Origin: Thermoplasmatota archaeon
GTDB taxonomy: Archaea > Thermoplasmatota > E2 > DHVEG-1
Length of the DNA: 8,001 bases
Direction: 5' to 3'
NCBI GenBank assembly: GCA_030612095.1
Contig: JAUWOO010000084.1
Span: 1-8,001, forward strand
The translations under genes and the position numbers were made by a program. Each line of letters begins with the position of its first letter. The stretch's first letter is position 1. Of the stretch, positions 1-7,209 are shown piece after piece. The notes under the pieces are model-generated. The model saw only the letters and a program-made list of their open reading frames with translations. It had not been told where the DNA came from and ran no database searches.

Positions 1-3
1 AAA

Positions 4-2871
4 CTACATCCATGCATCAAGGCCCTTTTGTTCTGTTGATGCCATATCTGACAGTCCAAATGCTCCTTGTATATAGTTTTCAATCATCTTTTTGTACCAC
101 TTTAGATCAATTTCTGCCGTATCTTTTAGGAGATCAATAGGATACATATAATCAATAGGTTTTACACCACTTTTTGATGGTTTTGTAATGCCTGGGAGTG
201 GTCTTTTCGTCACCACGAAGTTAAGTTTTACACGACTTTTTATTGGATATCCAAGAAGATCCCCTAACGCTTTAGAACGTTTTGCAAAAGTAGAATCCGA
301 CCCATCTTGATTTACTTTATATCTTTTTGCAGGTTGAACAGATTGTATAAGTGTTAAATCGCTTAAATTGACTTTTGATAAATCCAGCGTTGATACTATC
401 TCTTTTGTGTTATTTCGTATGCTATTCTTTATTGCTTTTCTTGCCTCTTCTTCATCTGTCCAACTTGGGTTTTCCTTAAGTACGTTCATCATAATGGTTT
501 TAAGTACTTTTCTTGCAATGTTTGCTTTATCAGATCCCTTGAAGTTATTTCCCTTTGCAATCATCTCAATTTTTCCGTTTTTATTATCAAAAATAAGATA
601 ATTCTTATGTTTTACAAAAATCATACCATCATGAATCTCAGGCTCCAACTCAAAATCAGAATAATTCAAAGCCTTCTGCCACCTGCTGTTACACTCATTA
701 ATGGATTCCAAAGCAATATCGGGCTTTGTAAGCCATTTTTCTTTCTCATCTGCAATTGAAATACCTAGAGATTTTGAAAACTCTGGGACATTGCCAACTG
801 ATTTAGAACAACCCAGATAAATTCCATCAGTGTCTCCGTAGACTACGCGTATATCTTTATCTTTCAGATAATCCAAAGTGTCTGCGAGAATTGCCTGACC
901 CTTTGTAGTAATAGCAGCGGCACCCCAAAGATTAAACTGGCGACCAGAAACATTAGGGGCACTAAGAATACCATGACTTCCTGCATTTCTAGCTCCTTTG
1001 ACACTTTGATACATCATTTTAAGTTGCTGTAGCTCTAAACCGCCTCCGGTTTTTTTCATCTCGTTTAGTTCCTTTTTTATCTTGGCAATCATGCTCATAA
1101 TGCCAGTCATTGCACAATTAACAACTCCTGGTTTATCATCGATTTTTATACCTAGCATGTATCCTTTATCTGCATATGTGTCTTCTTTTGAAATCTCCCT
1201 CCAGTTAACATCTCTACTGTCTAGATATTTTTTCGGAATTTTCTTAAGCCAAATCCAGTCATCAGGTGTTTCATCTTTACGTGCAATTCTTACGGTATCT
1301 GCACCAACATTCATTGCTTTTAGAATAGTTGGATACATTGCCCCGACATCAGCGACAATAACATACCACCATGGGATAAAATCAGAAAACGCTTCTTTAT
1401 CTGGTTTTATTGTCATTCCACCTGGAAAATGATAATTAAGACGTTCATCAGGATCTTTTGCCCTTTCATTGTAAATGACATAAGGATATTCCATCCATCT
1501 GGGCATTTCATCTCCATATTTTACAACTCGGACGAATTCTTTAGATAGTTGTTCTTTTGTTTTTTTTGCTTTTCTTACTATTTCTTCACTTGTGTTACAT
1601 TCTTTAAAATCTCGTAATAAGACTTGTGAAATAGACATGACTCTACAGATAGGTGGCATTATTTTCTTTTGCACTGCACCCCTGATGAGAGACATATGAT
1701 CCCACATGTTGACTGCACCAGAAGAAAGAAGCATGTCAAAAGACATGCCTGTGGTAAATGCGAGAGGTAATGCCTGTTGGATAAGATTCAGTGTTACGCC
1801 TAACTGCTCTTGAACATCATGTTTGTTGTATTTCAGTGTCCTGTCATCTAGTTTTATCTGAGTATGAGCAAGAATTAGACGATCCTTTATGTGTATGCCA
1901 AGGAATGGTGCGACTGCTTTCAAGCTAAACTCGTTTAAAAATGAATAGAATTTTCTTACCCCTAAATATGTGTCGAGATTGCAAGGATAAAACTGCACTG
2001 CTTCTGACTGGGTGCCAAAATGAAACGATTTATCCACTCTGCTATACTTTCGTACAAAACTCTGAAATGTTTTTTTCTGTTCATCTGACAAGCTCCCCTG
2101 ATAATTCTTTAGAATCCAGTTTAACCTATTATAAATATGAAGATTATCAAAACCTGCAATGTTATGTCCAGAGATAATGTCATAATTCATTGTCATTTTA
2201 CAGAATGAATAAAGATTTTCTATCTCCTCGTCAACATTCCTTGAAACAACTTGTTTCACATCCATATCTTCCCAGTTGGTGGGGCAGTCTACAATATCAA
2301 AACTGAATTCTTCTGTTTCTAAATTTTTTTCAGATTCAAAAATGATGTCAAAATCTGAGTGACCTATCATATCTATAGGGACGTTGACTTTCCCTGCTTC
2401 ATACTGCACGGTTTCAATATCGTAAACTAAGACCTTGAGTTTCTTTTTCTCACCATTTGTATCAAAAATCCATGTTTTCCCATCGGCTTCAAGATCAACA
2501 AGGGCTCTTTGTTGATATGGTATGTCGTGTTCAGCAGTATAAAAACCATAATTGAAAAAGAGATGATTCGTTACTTCAGGGACAAAATATGATTTTTTGG
2601 TATAAACCTTGAAAATCTTTCTATTTTCATTGAAATCCCTGAAACTCCTATAGTCCTCAATTTCACCTATTCTTTCTATTTTTGAAAGAATATTTTCTTC
2701 TGACGTATTTTCCTCTAATTTTTTCAAAAGATCTTTCCTGGCAGATTTGATGTTTCTTTCCTTCGGGCAAAAAGCCAAGAAATACGGCTGATGGTAATCA
2801 GAGATTCTTTTTGGTGCTTTTCCATGTAGATAAAGGTACTCTGGTGAAATGCCAAGTAACATATCGTTCAT
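4..2871 (-). CDS. polB: Family B replicative DNA polymerase
   Basis: DNA-directed DNA polymerase with 3'-5' proofreading exonuclease, 955 residues, complete (ATG to TAG). The exonuclease domain shows Exo I D151-I-E153, Exo II N237...F241-D242 (GHNIAGFD) and Exo III Y348-NKH-D352. The polymerase domain shows motif A D508-VGAMYP, a motif B-like stretch from K625 to G634 (K-GAR-NAGSHG) and motif C YGDTDG at 678-683 with D680 and D682. All catalytic acidic residues are present, so both activities are expected. A KNYL segment near 756-759 fits the palm/thumb KKRY-type element. The C-terminus (Q948-KG-L951-DA-W954-M955) matches a PCNA-interacting QxxLxxWh box, as in Thermococcales PolB. Motif B departs from the usual NSxYG by having His for Tyr and one extra residue. 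At 955 residues it is longer than the typical archaeal PolB (about 770-800). ATG 2871 lies about 25 bp from a TATA box, implying a leaderless mRNA; Met4 is an alternative start. Confidence 0.95.
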   Translation of the reverse strand: MNDMLLGISPEYLYLHGKAPKRISDYHQPYFLAFCPKERNIKSARKDLLKKLEENTSEENILSKIERIGEIEDYRSFRDFNENRKIFKVYTKKSYFVPEVTNHLFFNYGFYTAEHDIPYQQRALVDLEADGKTWIFDTNGEKKKLKVLVYDIETVQYEAGKVNVPIDMIGHSDFDIIFESEKNLETEEFSFDIVDCPTNWEDMDVKQVVSRNVDEEIENLYSFCKMTMNYDIISGHNIAGFDNLHIYNRLNWILKNYQGSLSDEQKKTFQSFVRKYSRVDKSFHFGTQSEAVQFYPCNLDTYLGVRKFYSFLNEFSLKAVAPFLGIHIKDRLILAHTQIKLDDRTLKYNKHDVQEQLGVTLNLIQQALPLAFTTGMSFDMLLSSGAVNMWDHMSLIRGAVQKKIMPPICRVMSISQVLLRDFKECNTSEEIVRKAKKTKEQLSKEFVRVVKYGDEMPRWMEYPYVIYNERAKDPDERLNYHFPGGMTIKPDKEAFSDFIPWWYVIVADVGAMYPTILKAMNVGADTVRIARKDETPDDWIWLKKIPKKYLDSRDVNWREISKEDTYADKGYMLGIKIDDKPGVVNCAMTGIMSMIAKIKKELNEMKKTGGGLELQQLKMMYQSVKGARNAGSHGILSAPNVSGRQFNLWGAAAITTKGQAILADTLDYLKDKDIRVVYGDTDGIYLGCSKSVGNVPEFSKSLGISIADEKEKWLTKPDIALESINECNSRWQKALNYSDFELEPEIHDGMIFVKHKNYLIFDNKNGKIEMIAKGNNFKGSDKANIARKVLKTIMMNVLKENPSWTDEEEARKAIKNSIRNNTKEIVSTLDLSKVNLSDLTLIQSVQPAKRYKVNQDGSDSTFAKRSKALGDLLGYPIKSRVKLNFVVTKRPLPGITKPSKSGVKPIDYMYPIDLLKDTAEIDLKWYKKMIENYIQGAFGLSDMASTEQKGLDAWM

Positions 2872-2891
2872 AATTGTTTAGTCCCCACGCG

Positions 2892-2900
2892 ATTATATAT
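2892..2900 (-). promoter_or_regulatory. TATA box (BRE/box A) of polB
   Basis: On the minus strand this reads ATATATAAT, centred about 25 bp before the polB ATG at 2871. That is the distance expected between an archaeal TATA box and the transcription start, so the transcript probably begins at or next to the start codon. No Shine-Dalgarno sequence is visible in between, which agrees with leaderless translation. Confidence 0.6.
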
Positions 2901-2941
2901 CCCTCAATACGTTGTCCATACTTAAATTATTAGAATTAATC

Positions 2942-2949
2942 TTATATTT
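2942..2949 (+). promoter_or_regulatory. Putative TATA box of the deacetylase gene
   Basis: TTATATTT, centred about 33 bp before ATG 2979. It predicts a start site near 2972 and a leader of only a few bases. No ribosome binding site is visible. It lies in the 107-bp region shared with the divergent polB promoter, and the two boxes are about 50 bp apart, so both genes could be served independently. Confidence 0.45.
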
Positions 2950-2978
2950 GGTTAACATATCCCCTTCATCTGGTTTTT

Positions 2979-3986
2979 ATGACTATGCAAATAGTGTATT
3001 CAAAAGAGTTTCTTAAACACGACAATGCTGCCCATCCTGAAAATGCACAAAGATTAGTTGTAATGATGAATGAAATAAAAAAGGCACCTTTTTACAAAGA
3101 ATTAGAATTTGTTGAACCAGAGCTTTTACCCGAAGAGATGCTCCATGACATACATTCGGATGAGATGATTCAGCAAGTCAAGGAGATGAGTTCTTATGGT
3201 GAGTCCTGGATAGATATGGATACATATGTCTGTAAATCGGACTATGAAACTGCAAGACTTGCAGCAGGCGGTGTAGTTAAACTCGCTAAAAATGTACTTG
3301 AGGGAAAGGCGGATAACGCATTTGGTTTGGTAAGACCACCAGGCCATCATGCAACAAGTACTAGATCTATGGGTTTCTGTCTTTTCAATAACATAGCAAT
3401 AGCAGCAAATGAAATCTCAAAAAAAGGAAAACGGGTATTGATCTTTGATTCAGACGCCCATCATGGAAATGGGACACAAGATATTTTCTATGATCGAAAG
3501 GACGTTTTGTATCAGTCATTCCATTCATCTCCGCATTATCCAGGAACTGGAAATGTTGAAGAGATAGGAGTAGGGGTCGGAAAAGGGTATACTATAAATG
3601 CACCTCTTTCTCATGGAAATGGCGAGGTTGCTGTATCAAAGTTACTAGATGAGATTTTTATGCCCACCGCTCGTAAGTTCAAACCGGATATAATACTAGT
3701 TTCTTCAGGTTTCGATTCCCATCATTTGGATCCACTGGGTGGACTAAAATTATCATCCAATTTCTTTGGGGAGATGATTTCCAGACTTCAAGATGTTCAG
3801 CCTAAAATCGTTTGTACATTGGAAGGGGGGTATAATCTGGACTGGATAGGAAAATGTTTACTCTCTCAAATTGGACAAATGATGTATCATCCTGTGAAAT
3901 TTGATGATCCTGTACGAGAAGATACAGATGTAGGGAAGGTTATAGAAAAAATTAGAAATGAAATGGAAAAATATTGGAAAATATAA
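2979..3986 (+). CDS. Histone deacetylase family zinc amidohydrolase
   Basis: Zn-dependent deacetylase of the arginase/deacetylase fold (HDAC / acetoin-utilisation AcuC / acetylpolyamine amidohydrolase superfamily), 335 residues, full length for the prokaryotic family. Visible motifs in order: H19-P-E-N near the N-terminus (HPENxxR), RPPGHHA at 119-125 with the His123-His124 charge-relay pair, GFCLFNN at 132-138, D157-S-D159-A-H161-HGNGT with Zn ligands D159 and H161, SSGFD with third ligand D246, and LEGGY with the transition-state Tyr285. All catalytic residues are intact. There is no signal peptide, so it is cytosolic. It removes acetyl groups from lysines or polyamines; the sequence does not tell which. 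The gene is divergent from polB and convergent with the small gene at 3991. ATG 2979 was chosen, but ATG 2985 (MQIVYS) is equally possible because neither has a clear ribosome binding site. Confidence 0.93.
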   Translation: MTMQIVYSKEFLKHDNAAHPENAQRLVVMMNEIKKAPFYKELEFVEPELLPEEMLHDIHSDEMIQQVKEMSSYGESWIDMDTYVCKSDYETARLAAGGVVKLAKNVLEGKADNAFGLVRPPGHHATSTRSMGFCLFNNIAIAANEISKKGKRVLIFDSDAHHGNGTQDIFYDRKDVLYQSFHSSPHYPGTGNVEEIGVGVGKGYTINAPLSHGNGEVAVSKLLDEIFMPTARKFKPDIILVSSGFDSHHLDPLGGLKLSSNFFGEMISRLQDVQPKIVCTLEGGYNLDWIGKCLLSQIGQMMYHPVKFDDPVREDTDVGKVIEKIRNEMEKYWKI

Positions 3987-3990
3987 GAAT

Positions 3991-4290
3991 TTAGTCGAAG
4001 ATCATTCCCATGCCTGAAGCCGCGGAATCTTCCTGTTCCTCAATTTTTTTGTTGATTTCTTCAGCCTTTTTTTTACCTAGTTTTTTAAATTCCAACTCTT
4101 TGGCTAGTTTCTTAGCCTTCTTTAAACCTTCTTCGCTTCCCTCAATTTTAACATAGAAGACATTTTCTTTTATGTCTAAGGAGCTAGAATCTCTAGTGAG
4201 TATGCTTTGTCTACTTACAAGATCATCCCTAATCATTTTGTCGATTTCGCCTACATTTTCAGACTTGACTTCAAAGATAATATATGTCAC
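3991..4290 (-). CDS. Small conserved-looking protein of unknown function
   Basis: 99 residues; I do not recognise a named family. GTG start (4288-4290), supported by a strong GGTGAT ribosome binding site 5 nt upstream and a TATA box beyond it. The pattern suggests a small alpha/beta domain: strand 3-9 (YIIFEVK), helix about 14-25, strand 27-33, strand 44-50 (VFYVKIE), helix about 52-68. This resembles a ferredoxin-like/ACT-type beta-alpha-beta-beta-alpha arrangement. A very charged Lys/Glu helix (about 66-88) follows, then a Gly/Met-rich tail SAASGMGMIFD (89-99) that may be a conserved binding tag or interface. It has no membrane segment or signal peptide. The gene lies directly downstream of coaD on the same strand (47-bp gap) but has its own promoter. 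Its 3' end faces the deacetylase gene 4 bp away. Real coding is supported by the ribosome binding site, promoter and coherent composition. Confidence 0.8.
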   Translation of the reverse strand: MTYIIFEVKSENVGEIDKMIRDDLVSRQSILTRDSSSLDIKENVFYVKIEGSEEGLKKAKKLAKELEFKKLGKKKAEEINKKIEEQEDSAASGMGMIFD

Positions 4291-4295
4291 TTTTA

Positions 4296-4301
4296 ATCAC
4301 C
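4296..4301 (-). promoter_or_regulatory. Ribosome binding site fixing the GTG start at 4290
   Basis: The minus strand reads GGTGAT, a full match to the archaeal 16S anti-Shine-Dalgarno complement, 5 nt before GTG 4290. It decides the start of the 99-residue protein in favour of GTG over the internal Met19. Confidence 0.7.
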
Positions 4302-4326
4302 TTTACCTTGCGATGTAATAAAATGC

Positions 4327-4337
4327 TATATATAAAA
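4327..4337 (-). promoter_or_regulatory. TATA box of the 99-residue protein gene
   Basis: The minus strand reads TTTTATATATA, a near-consensus archaeal box A centred about 42 bp before GTG 4290. The predicted transcription start is near 4305, giving a leader of about 15 nt that still contains the GGTGAT site. It abuts the coaD stop codon (4338-4340), so this gene can be transcribed independently of coaD. Confidence 0.6.
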
Positions 4338-4799
4338 CTAATCTATCTTCAAAATCCTTCCATTTTCGTCAATTTCCTTCTTTCTTATCCTCGATGAGCT
4401 TATAGGTGCTCCATCATTTGCTAAAACAAAAGGAATTTGTACTATTTTCAAGGGTTTTTTCCCGTTTTGTCTACGTTTATCATTTATCTCCTCTGCGGTA
4501 GGTTTTGTTTCAGGGGATATAACAATGGCATCAAACTCGTCTCTTATTGATGGGCCATATTTATCTTTAATTGGTTTTATTGCAGCACGATCGATACATC
4601 CTTTTTTCAAGAGATATTGTTTGATTGCTTTCTTTCTCTCTTCAAATGATTTTATGTTTCCTTTAGTTTTTGGTATTTCTCCTGTTGTGATTCCTATAAA
4701 AACAGATCCTTGCTTTCCTGCAGTTTGGAATGCTTTGTCTATAAGCAGTTTATGTCCTTTGTGAAGTGTATCAAATGTTCCGCCGATGCAAACTCTCAT
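4338..4799 (-). CDS. coaD: Phosphopantetheine adenylyltransferase (archaeal type)
   Basis: Transfers AMP from ATP to 4'-phosphopantetheine to make dephospho-CoA, the penultimate step of coenzyme A synthesis; cytosolic. 153 residues, typical of the archaeal/eukaryotic-like PPAT family of nucleotidyltransferases. The N-terminus carries GGTFDTLHKGH (6-16) with the HxGH nucleotide-binding signature at 13-16. K17 and the following helix complete the phosphate-binding site. GPSIRDEFDAIVISPET (82-98) is the conserved central segment of archaeal PPAT. ISSSRIR (133-139) is the C-terminal ISSTxxR motif that contacts ATP phosphates. All signatures are intact. The ATG start sits about 25 bp from a TATA-like box, consistent with a leaderless mRNA. 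It is divergent from the surface-protein gene and upstream of the 99-residue gene. A related cytidylyltransferase role (FMN or glycerol-phosphate) is less likely given the PPAT-specific segments. Confidence 0.92.
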   Translation of the reverse strand: MRVCIGGTFDTLHKGHKLLIDKAFQTAGKQGSVFIGITTGEIPKTKGNIKSFEERKKAIKQYLLKKGCIDRAAIKPIKDKYGPSIRDEFDAIVISPETKPTAEEINDKRRQNGKKPLKIVQIPFVLANDGAPISSSRIRKKEIDENGRILKID

Positions 4800-4819
4800 T
4801 AAAGGGATATTGGTATATT

Positions 4820-4828
4820 CTTAAAAAA
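4820..4828 (-). promoter_or_regulatory. Putative TATA box of coaD
   Basis: The minus strand reads TTTTTTAAG, centred about 25 bp before ATG 4799, the same distance as at polB. No ribosome binding site is visible, so a leaderless transcript is likely. The box is a weaker match than that of polB. Confidence 0.4.
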
Positions 4829-4880
4829 GGTATGTGATTCCATCTGCAATCTTCCTTATGTGAGATTTATGTCAGTTTGT

Positions 4881-4895
4881 GAGAAAACTATAAAT
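4881..4895 (+). promoter_or_regulatory. Promoter (BRE plus TATA box) of the surface-protein gene
   Basis: A purine-rich GAGAAAA (possible BRE, 4881-4887) precedes CTATAAAT (4888-4895). The predicted start site is near 4918, about 17 nt before ATG 4935. The leader contains GAGAGGATGG (4921-4930), a plausible ribosome binding site about 5 nt from the ATG. Confidence 0.55.
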
Positions 4896-4934
4896 CCTGC
4901 TATAGTATTTATTTATGTTTGAGAGGATGGGAAA

Positions 4935-7031
4935 ATGCGATTGAAAACTCTAGTAGTGATGTTATTATTCCTTCTAATTTTAGGAAATTTTTCTATGATA
5001 TTTTTTAATGATCCATGCAGTGCTAGTGAAAACAAAATTTATGTTGATAATACTCATCATGGGTATGGAGATGGTTCTGCAGAACACCCGTTAAAAAGTA
5101 TCCAAGAAGCAATAGATGTGGCAAGTGAAGGAGATACTATCTACATTTTTGGTGGCATTTATGATGAAACCTTAATAATAGATAAGAAAATCAAACTATG
5201 GGGGGGTATTGAACCTGAGCGCGGAGAAACAATCATTGATAGTTCATCTGATATGAGATATACCGTTGAGATAACTGCTGATAAAGCAACTTTGGAGGAT
5301 ATTACCATAAGTGACAGTGAAGATTGTAAGACATCTCCGATAGGGGCTCTTGTTTGTATAAAAGCAGCAAATGTCGTTCTCCAAGGCAATCGATTTAGTG
5401 ATACTTGTACACGGGGTGTCTATCTAGATCCTTCCTCTCATGGCAATTTAATAAGTGGTAATACCATCGAAAATACTAAACAGGGTATTTATGTGGATTC
5501 CTCTGGTACTAATGATATTTTCAATAATGTTATTTCAAATTGCTCTGAATCGGCTATAGGGCTGATTCATTCGCCAAATAGTAGAATATATGATAATTCC
5601 ATCATCAATAGTTCTTATGGGATACATGCCCAAGAGTGCAGCAATATTAATATTAGTAATAATACTATAACAGGTAACAATTTTTATGGTATTTTTCTGT
5701 ATCAGAGTGATGATGCTGTCATCAAAAATAACAATATTGCCAATAACACTGGTGATGGTATTTATTTGAACTCTTTTCAGTGCAAAATTATAGAGAATAC
5801 ATTTAATTCAAATCGAAGAGGTATTACTCTGGTTCAATCTAGTTGTGAGATATATGATAATATGTTTTCTGATTCGACTGCATCTGGTATTTACGCGGTT
5901 TCAGGAACTGAAGGCAATACTATCTATAGAAATCATTTTGTGGGCAATGGTATGAGTGCTCAAGAAAATGGTAATAACCATTGGTATTATGAAACCGAGG
6001 GCAACTATTGGGATGATTATAATGCATTAGATCGTAATCTTGACGGCATAGGTGATACGTATTATACAACTGGGGAAGTTGAGGATAGATATCCTCTAGG
6101 TTACTTCCTCAAACCTCCCTTAAAACCGTCTAATCCAGATCCTGCTGATTTTGAGTCAGACGTAGGATTAATAATTACTCTTAAAGTAGATATTGATGAT
6201 CTTGATAGCGAGGAACTTACGGTATATTTTTATAGAGCAGATGATGATAGTCTTATTGGAATTAAAAAGAGAGCATTTAGTGGAAGTACGGCATCGTATA
6301 CTTTTAGACAAAAATTTGATACAACTTTTGTGTGGTATGCAGTAGCTAATGATAGCCAATTAGAAAACAGATCGGACATATGGATTTTTACCACTAGGCT
6401 TGCCCCTCCAGATAATGCCCCACCAGTTGCCAGTGCTGGTGGTCCTTATAATGCAAAAATAGATCAAGTTGTCATATTTGACGCCTCAGATAGTTATGAT
6501 CCAGACGGGAGTATCGCTTTTTATCGATGGAATTTTGGTGATGGGACAAGTGAAATTCTCGCAGAATCGCCAGATCATATCTACCACAACCCAGGTACTT
6601 ATGAGGTAACCCTAACTGTTATAGATGATAAGGGAACAAGCGATACGACCTTAGCTAATGTGACCATTTCCACATCTCCCCCAAACCAACAACCTACTGC
6701 TAATTTCTCGTATCAACCCACGAATCCAACAACTGAAGATATCATTCAATATATTGACGAATCAACAGATGTGGATGGCACTATTGAATATCGGCAATGG
6801 GATTTTGGAGATACAAGTTCTTCATCGGATCAATATCCAACACATCAATATGCAGATGGGGGAACATACATTGTCTCACTTACAGTAACGGATGATGGCG
6901 GTGCCCAACATACAGCCTCGACCACTATCGCTGTTATCTCTCCACCTCAAGGACTACCCGGTTTTGAACTTATTTTCATTATTTTTGCAGCAGCGATTGT
7001 TCTATTGTGGAGAAGAAATAAAAAACAATAA
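4935..7031 (+). CDS. Surface protein: NosD-like beta-helix, two PKD domains, PGF-CTERM anchor
   Basis: Exported cell-envelope protein, 698 residues. A signal peptide covers about 1-30 (Arg/Lys, then a long hydrophobic stretch, cleavage probably after C28-S-A30 or nearby). Residues about 34-100 are a DUF1565-like start (YVDN...G.G....PLKSIQEAI). About 100-345 is a right-handed parallel beta-helix built of Asn-rich NosD/PbH1 repeats (GNTIENTKQGIYV, NNTITGNNFYGIFLY). It closes with the NosD-type GNYWDDY...DGIGDTYY...DRYPL (357-388). About 394-488 is an Ig/Fn3-like domain. Two PKD domains follow, about 496-579 (YRWNFGDG, PGTYEVTLTVIDD) and 586-669 (RQWDFGD, GGTYIVSLTVTDD). The C-terminus is LPGFE (674-678), a hydrophobic segment (679-691) and RRNKK, which fits a PGF-CTERM archaeosortase substrate. 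The likely role is surface adhesion, glycan binding or S-layer association; the ligand is unknown. Several N-x-S/T sites suggest N-glycosylation. Confidence 0.92.
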   Translation: MRLKTLVVMLLFLLILGNFSMIFFNDPCSASENKIYVDNTHHGYGDGSAEHPLKSIQEAIDVASEGDTIYIFGGIYDETLIIDKKIKLWGGIEPERGETIIDSSSDMRYTVEITADKATLEDITISDSEDCKTSPIGALVCIKAANVVLQGNRFSDTCTRGVYLDPSSHGNLISGNTIENTKQGIYVDSSGTNDIFNNVISNCSESAIGLIHSPNSRIYDNSIINSSYGIHAQECSNINISNNTITGNNFYGIFLYQSDDAVIKNNNIANNTGDGIYLNSFQCKIIENTFNSNRRGITLVQSSCEIYDNMFSDSTASGIYAVSGTEGNTIYRNHFVGNGMSAQENGNNHWYYETEGNYWDDYNALDRNLDGIGDTYYTTGEVEDRYPLGYFLKPPLKPSNPDPADFESDVGLIITLKVDIDDLDSEELTVYFYRADDDSLIGIKKRAFSGSTASYTFRQKFDTTFVWYAVANDSQLENRSDIWIFTTRLAPPDNAPPVASAGGPYNAKIDQVVIFDASDSYDPDGSIAFYRWNFGDGTSEILAESPDHIYHNPGTYEVTLTVIDDKGTSDTTLANVTISTSPPNQQPTANFSYQPTNPTTEDIIQYIDESTDVDGTIEYRQWDFGDTSSSSDQYPTHQYADGGTYIVSLTVTDDGGAQHTASTTIAVISPPQGLPGFELIFIIFAAAIVLLWRRNKKQ

Positions 7032-7060
7032 GAAAGTCTAAAATAGATTTTCTTATCTTT
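7030..7060 (+). terminator. Hairpin and T-rich tract after the surface-protein gene
   Basis: An 11-bp stem (7030-7040 with 7044-7054, one G-T pair, AAA loop) begins inside the TAA stop codon. T-rich sequence follows, with a T5 run at 7064-7068. Archaeal termination depends mainly on oligo-T, so the hairpin may act in mRNA 3'-end stability instead. Confidence 0.4.
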
Positions 7061-7121
7061 CTGTTTTTATTGTAAATCTGTTTAGTGGGTGTGGTGAAAA
7101 GTACGGATTGTCGCCATTTAT

Positions 7122-7146
7122 CGGCGTAAATACTGCGGAGTAAATA
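7122..7146 (+). repeat. Pair of 11-bp direct repeats in the 3' intergenic region
   Basis: CGGCGTAAATA (7122-7132) and CGGAGTAAATA (7136-7146) differ by one base and are 14 bp apart. They are the only other repeat structure I see in the 178-bp gap between the surface-protein gene and the downstream gene. No function can be assigned. The first copy overlaps a small CGCC/GGCG stem at about 7112-7126. Confidence 0.4.
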
Positions 7147-7174
7147 TCTGTGATATATAAGAAATTACATCTGT

Positions 7175-7205
7175 TGTTATACATATGTTATACAATTGTT
7201 ATACA
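7175..7205 (+). repeat. Site cluster A: three TGTTATACA direct repeats, 11-bp phase
   Basis: Three exact copies of TGTTATACA start at 7175, 7186 and 7197, all in the same orientation, separated by 2-nt spacers. The 11-bp period places them on one face of the helix. The cluster ends 4 bp beyond the TAA stop of the ribbon-helix-helix gene (7210-7212), so it lies immediately 3' of that gene. On the minus strand a T5 run (7205-7209) separates stop and repeats and overlaps the last repeat by one base; it may be the gene's terminator. Confidence 0.85.
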
Positions 7206-7209
7206 AAAA

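Noticed and set aside
1082..1432. Plus-strand 116-codon frame inside polB
   Set aside because: It is fully antisense to the conserved polymerase domain and has no recognisable motif or ribosome binding site.
3987..4080. Oligo-T runs just past the deacetylase stop as a dedicated terminator
   Set aside because: The T-runs near 4044 and 4067 lie antisense to Lys codons of the convergent gene. They may stop transcription, but nothing marks them as a specific signal.
5555..5990. Tandem DNA repeat in the surface-protein gene
   Set aside because: The Asn-rich repeats are degenerate beta-helix rungs at the protein level. I see no near-identical DNA repeat.
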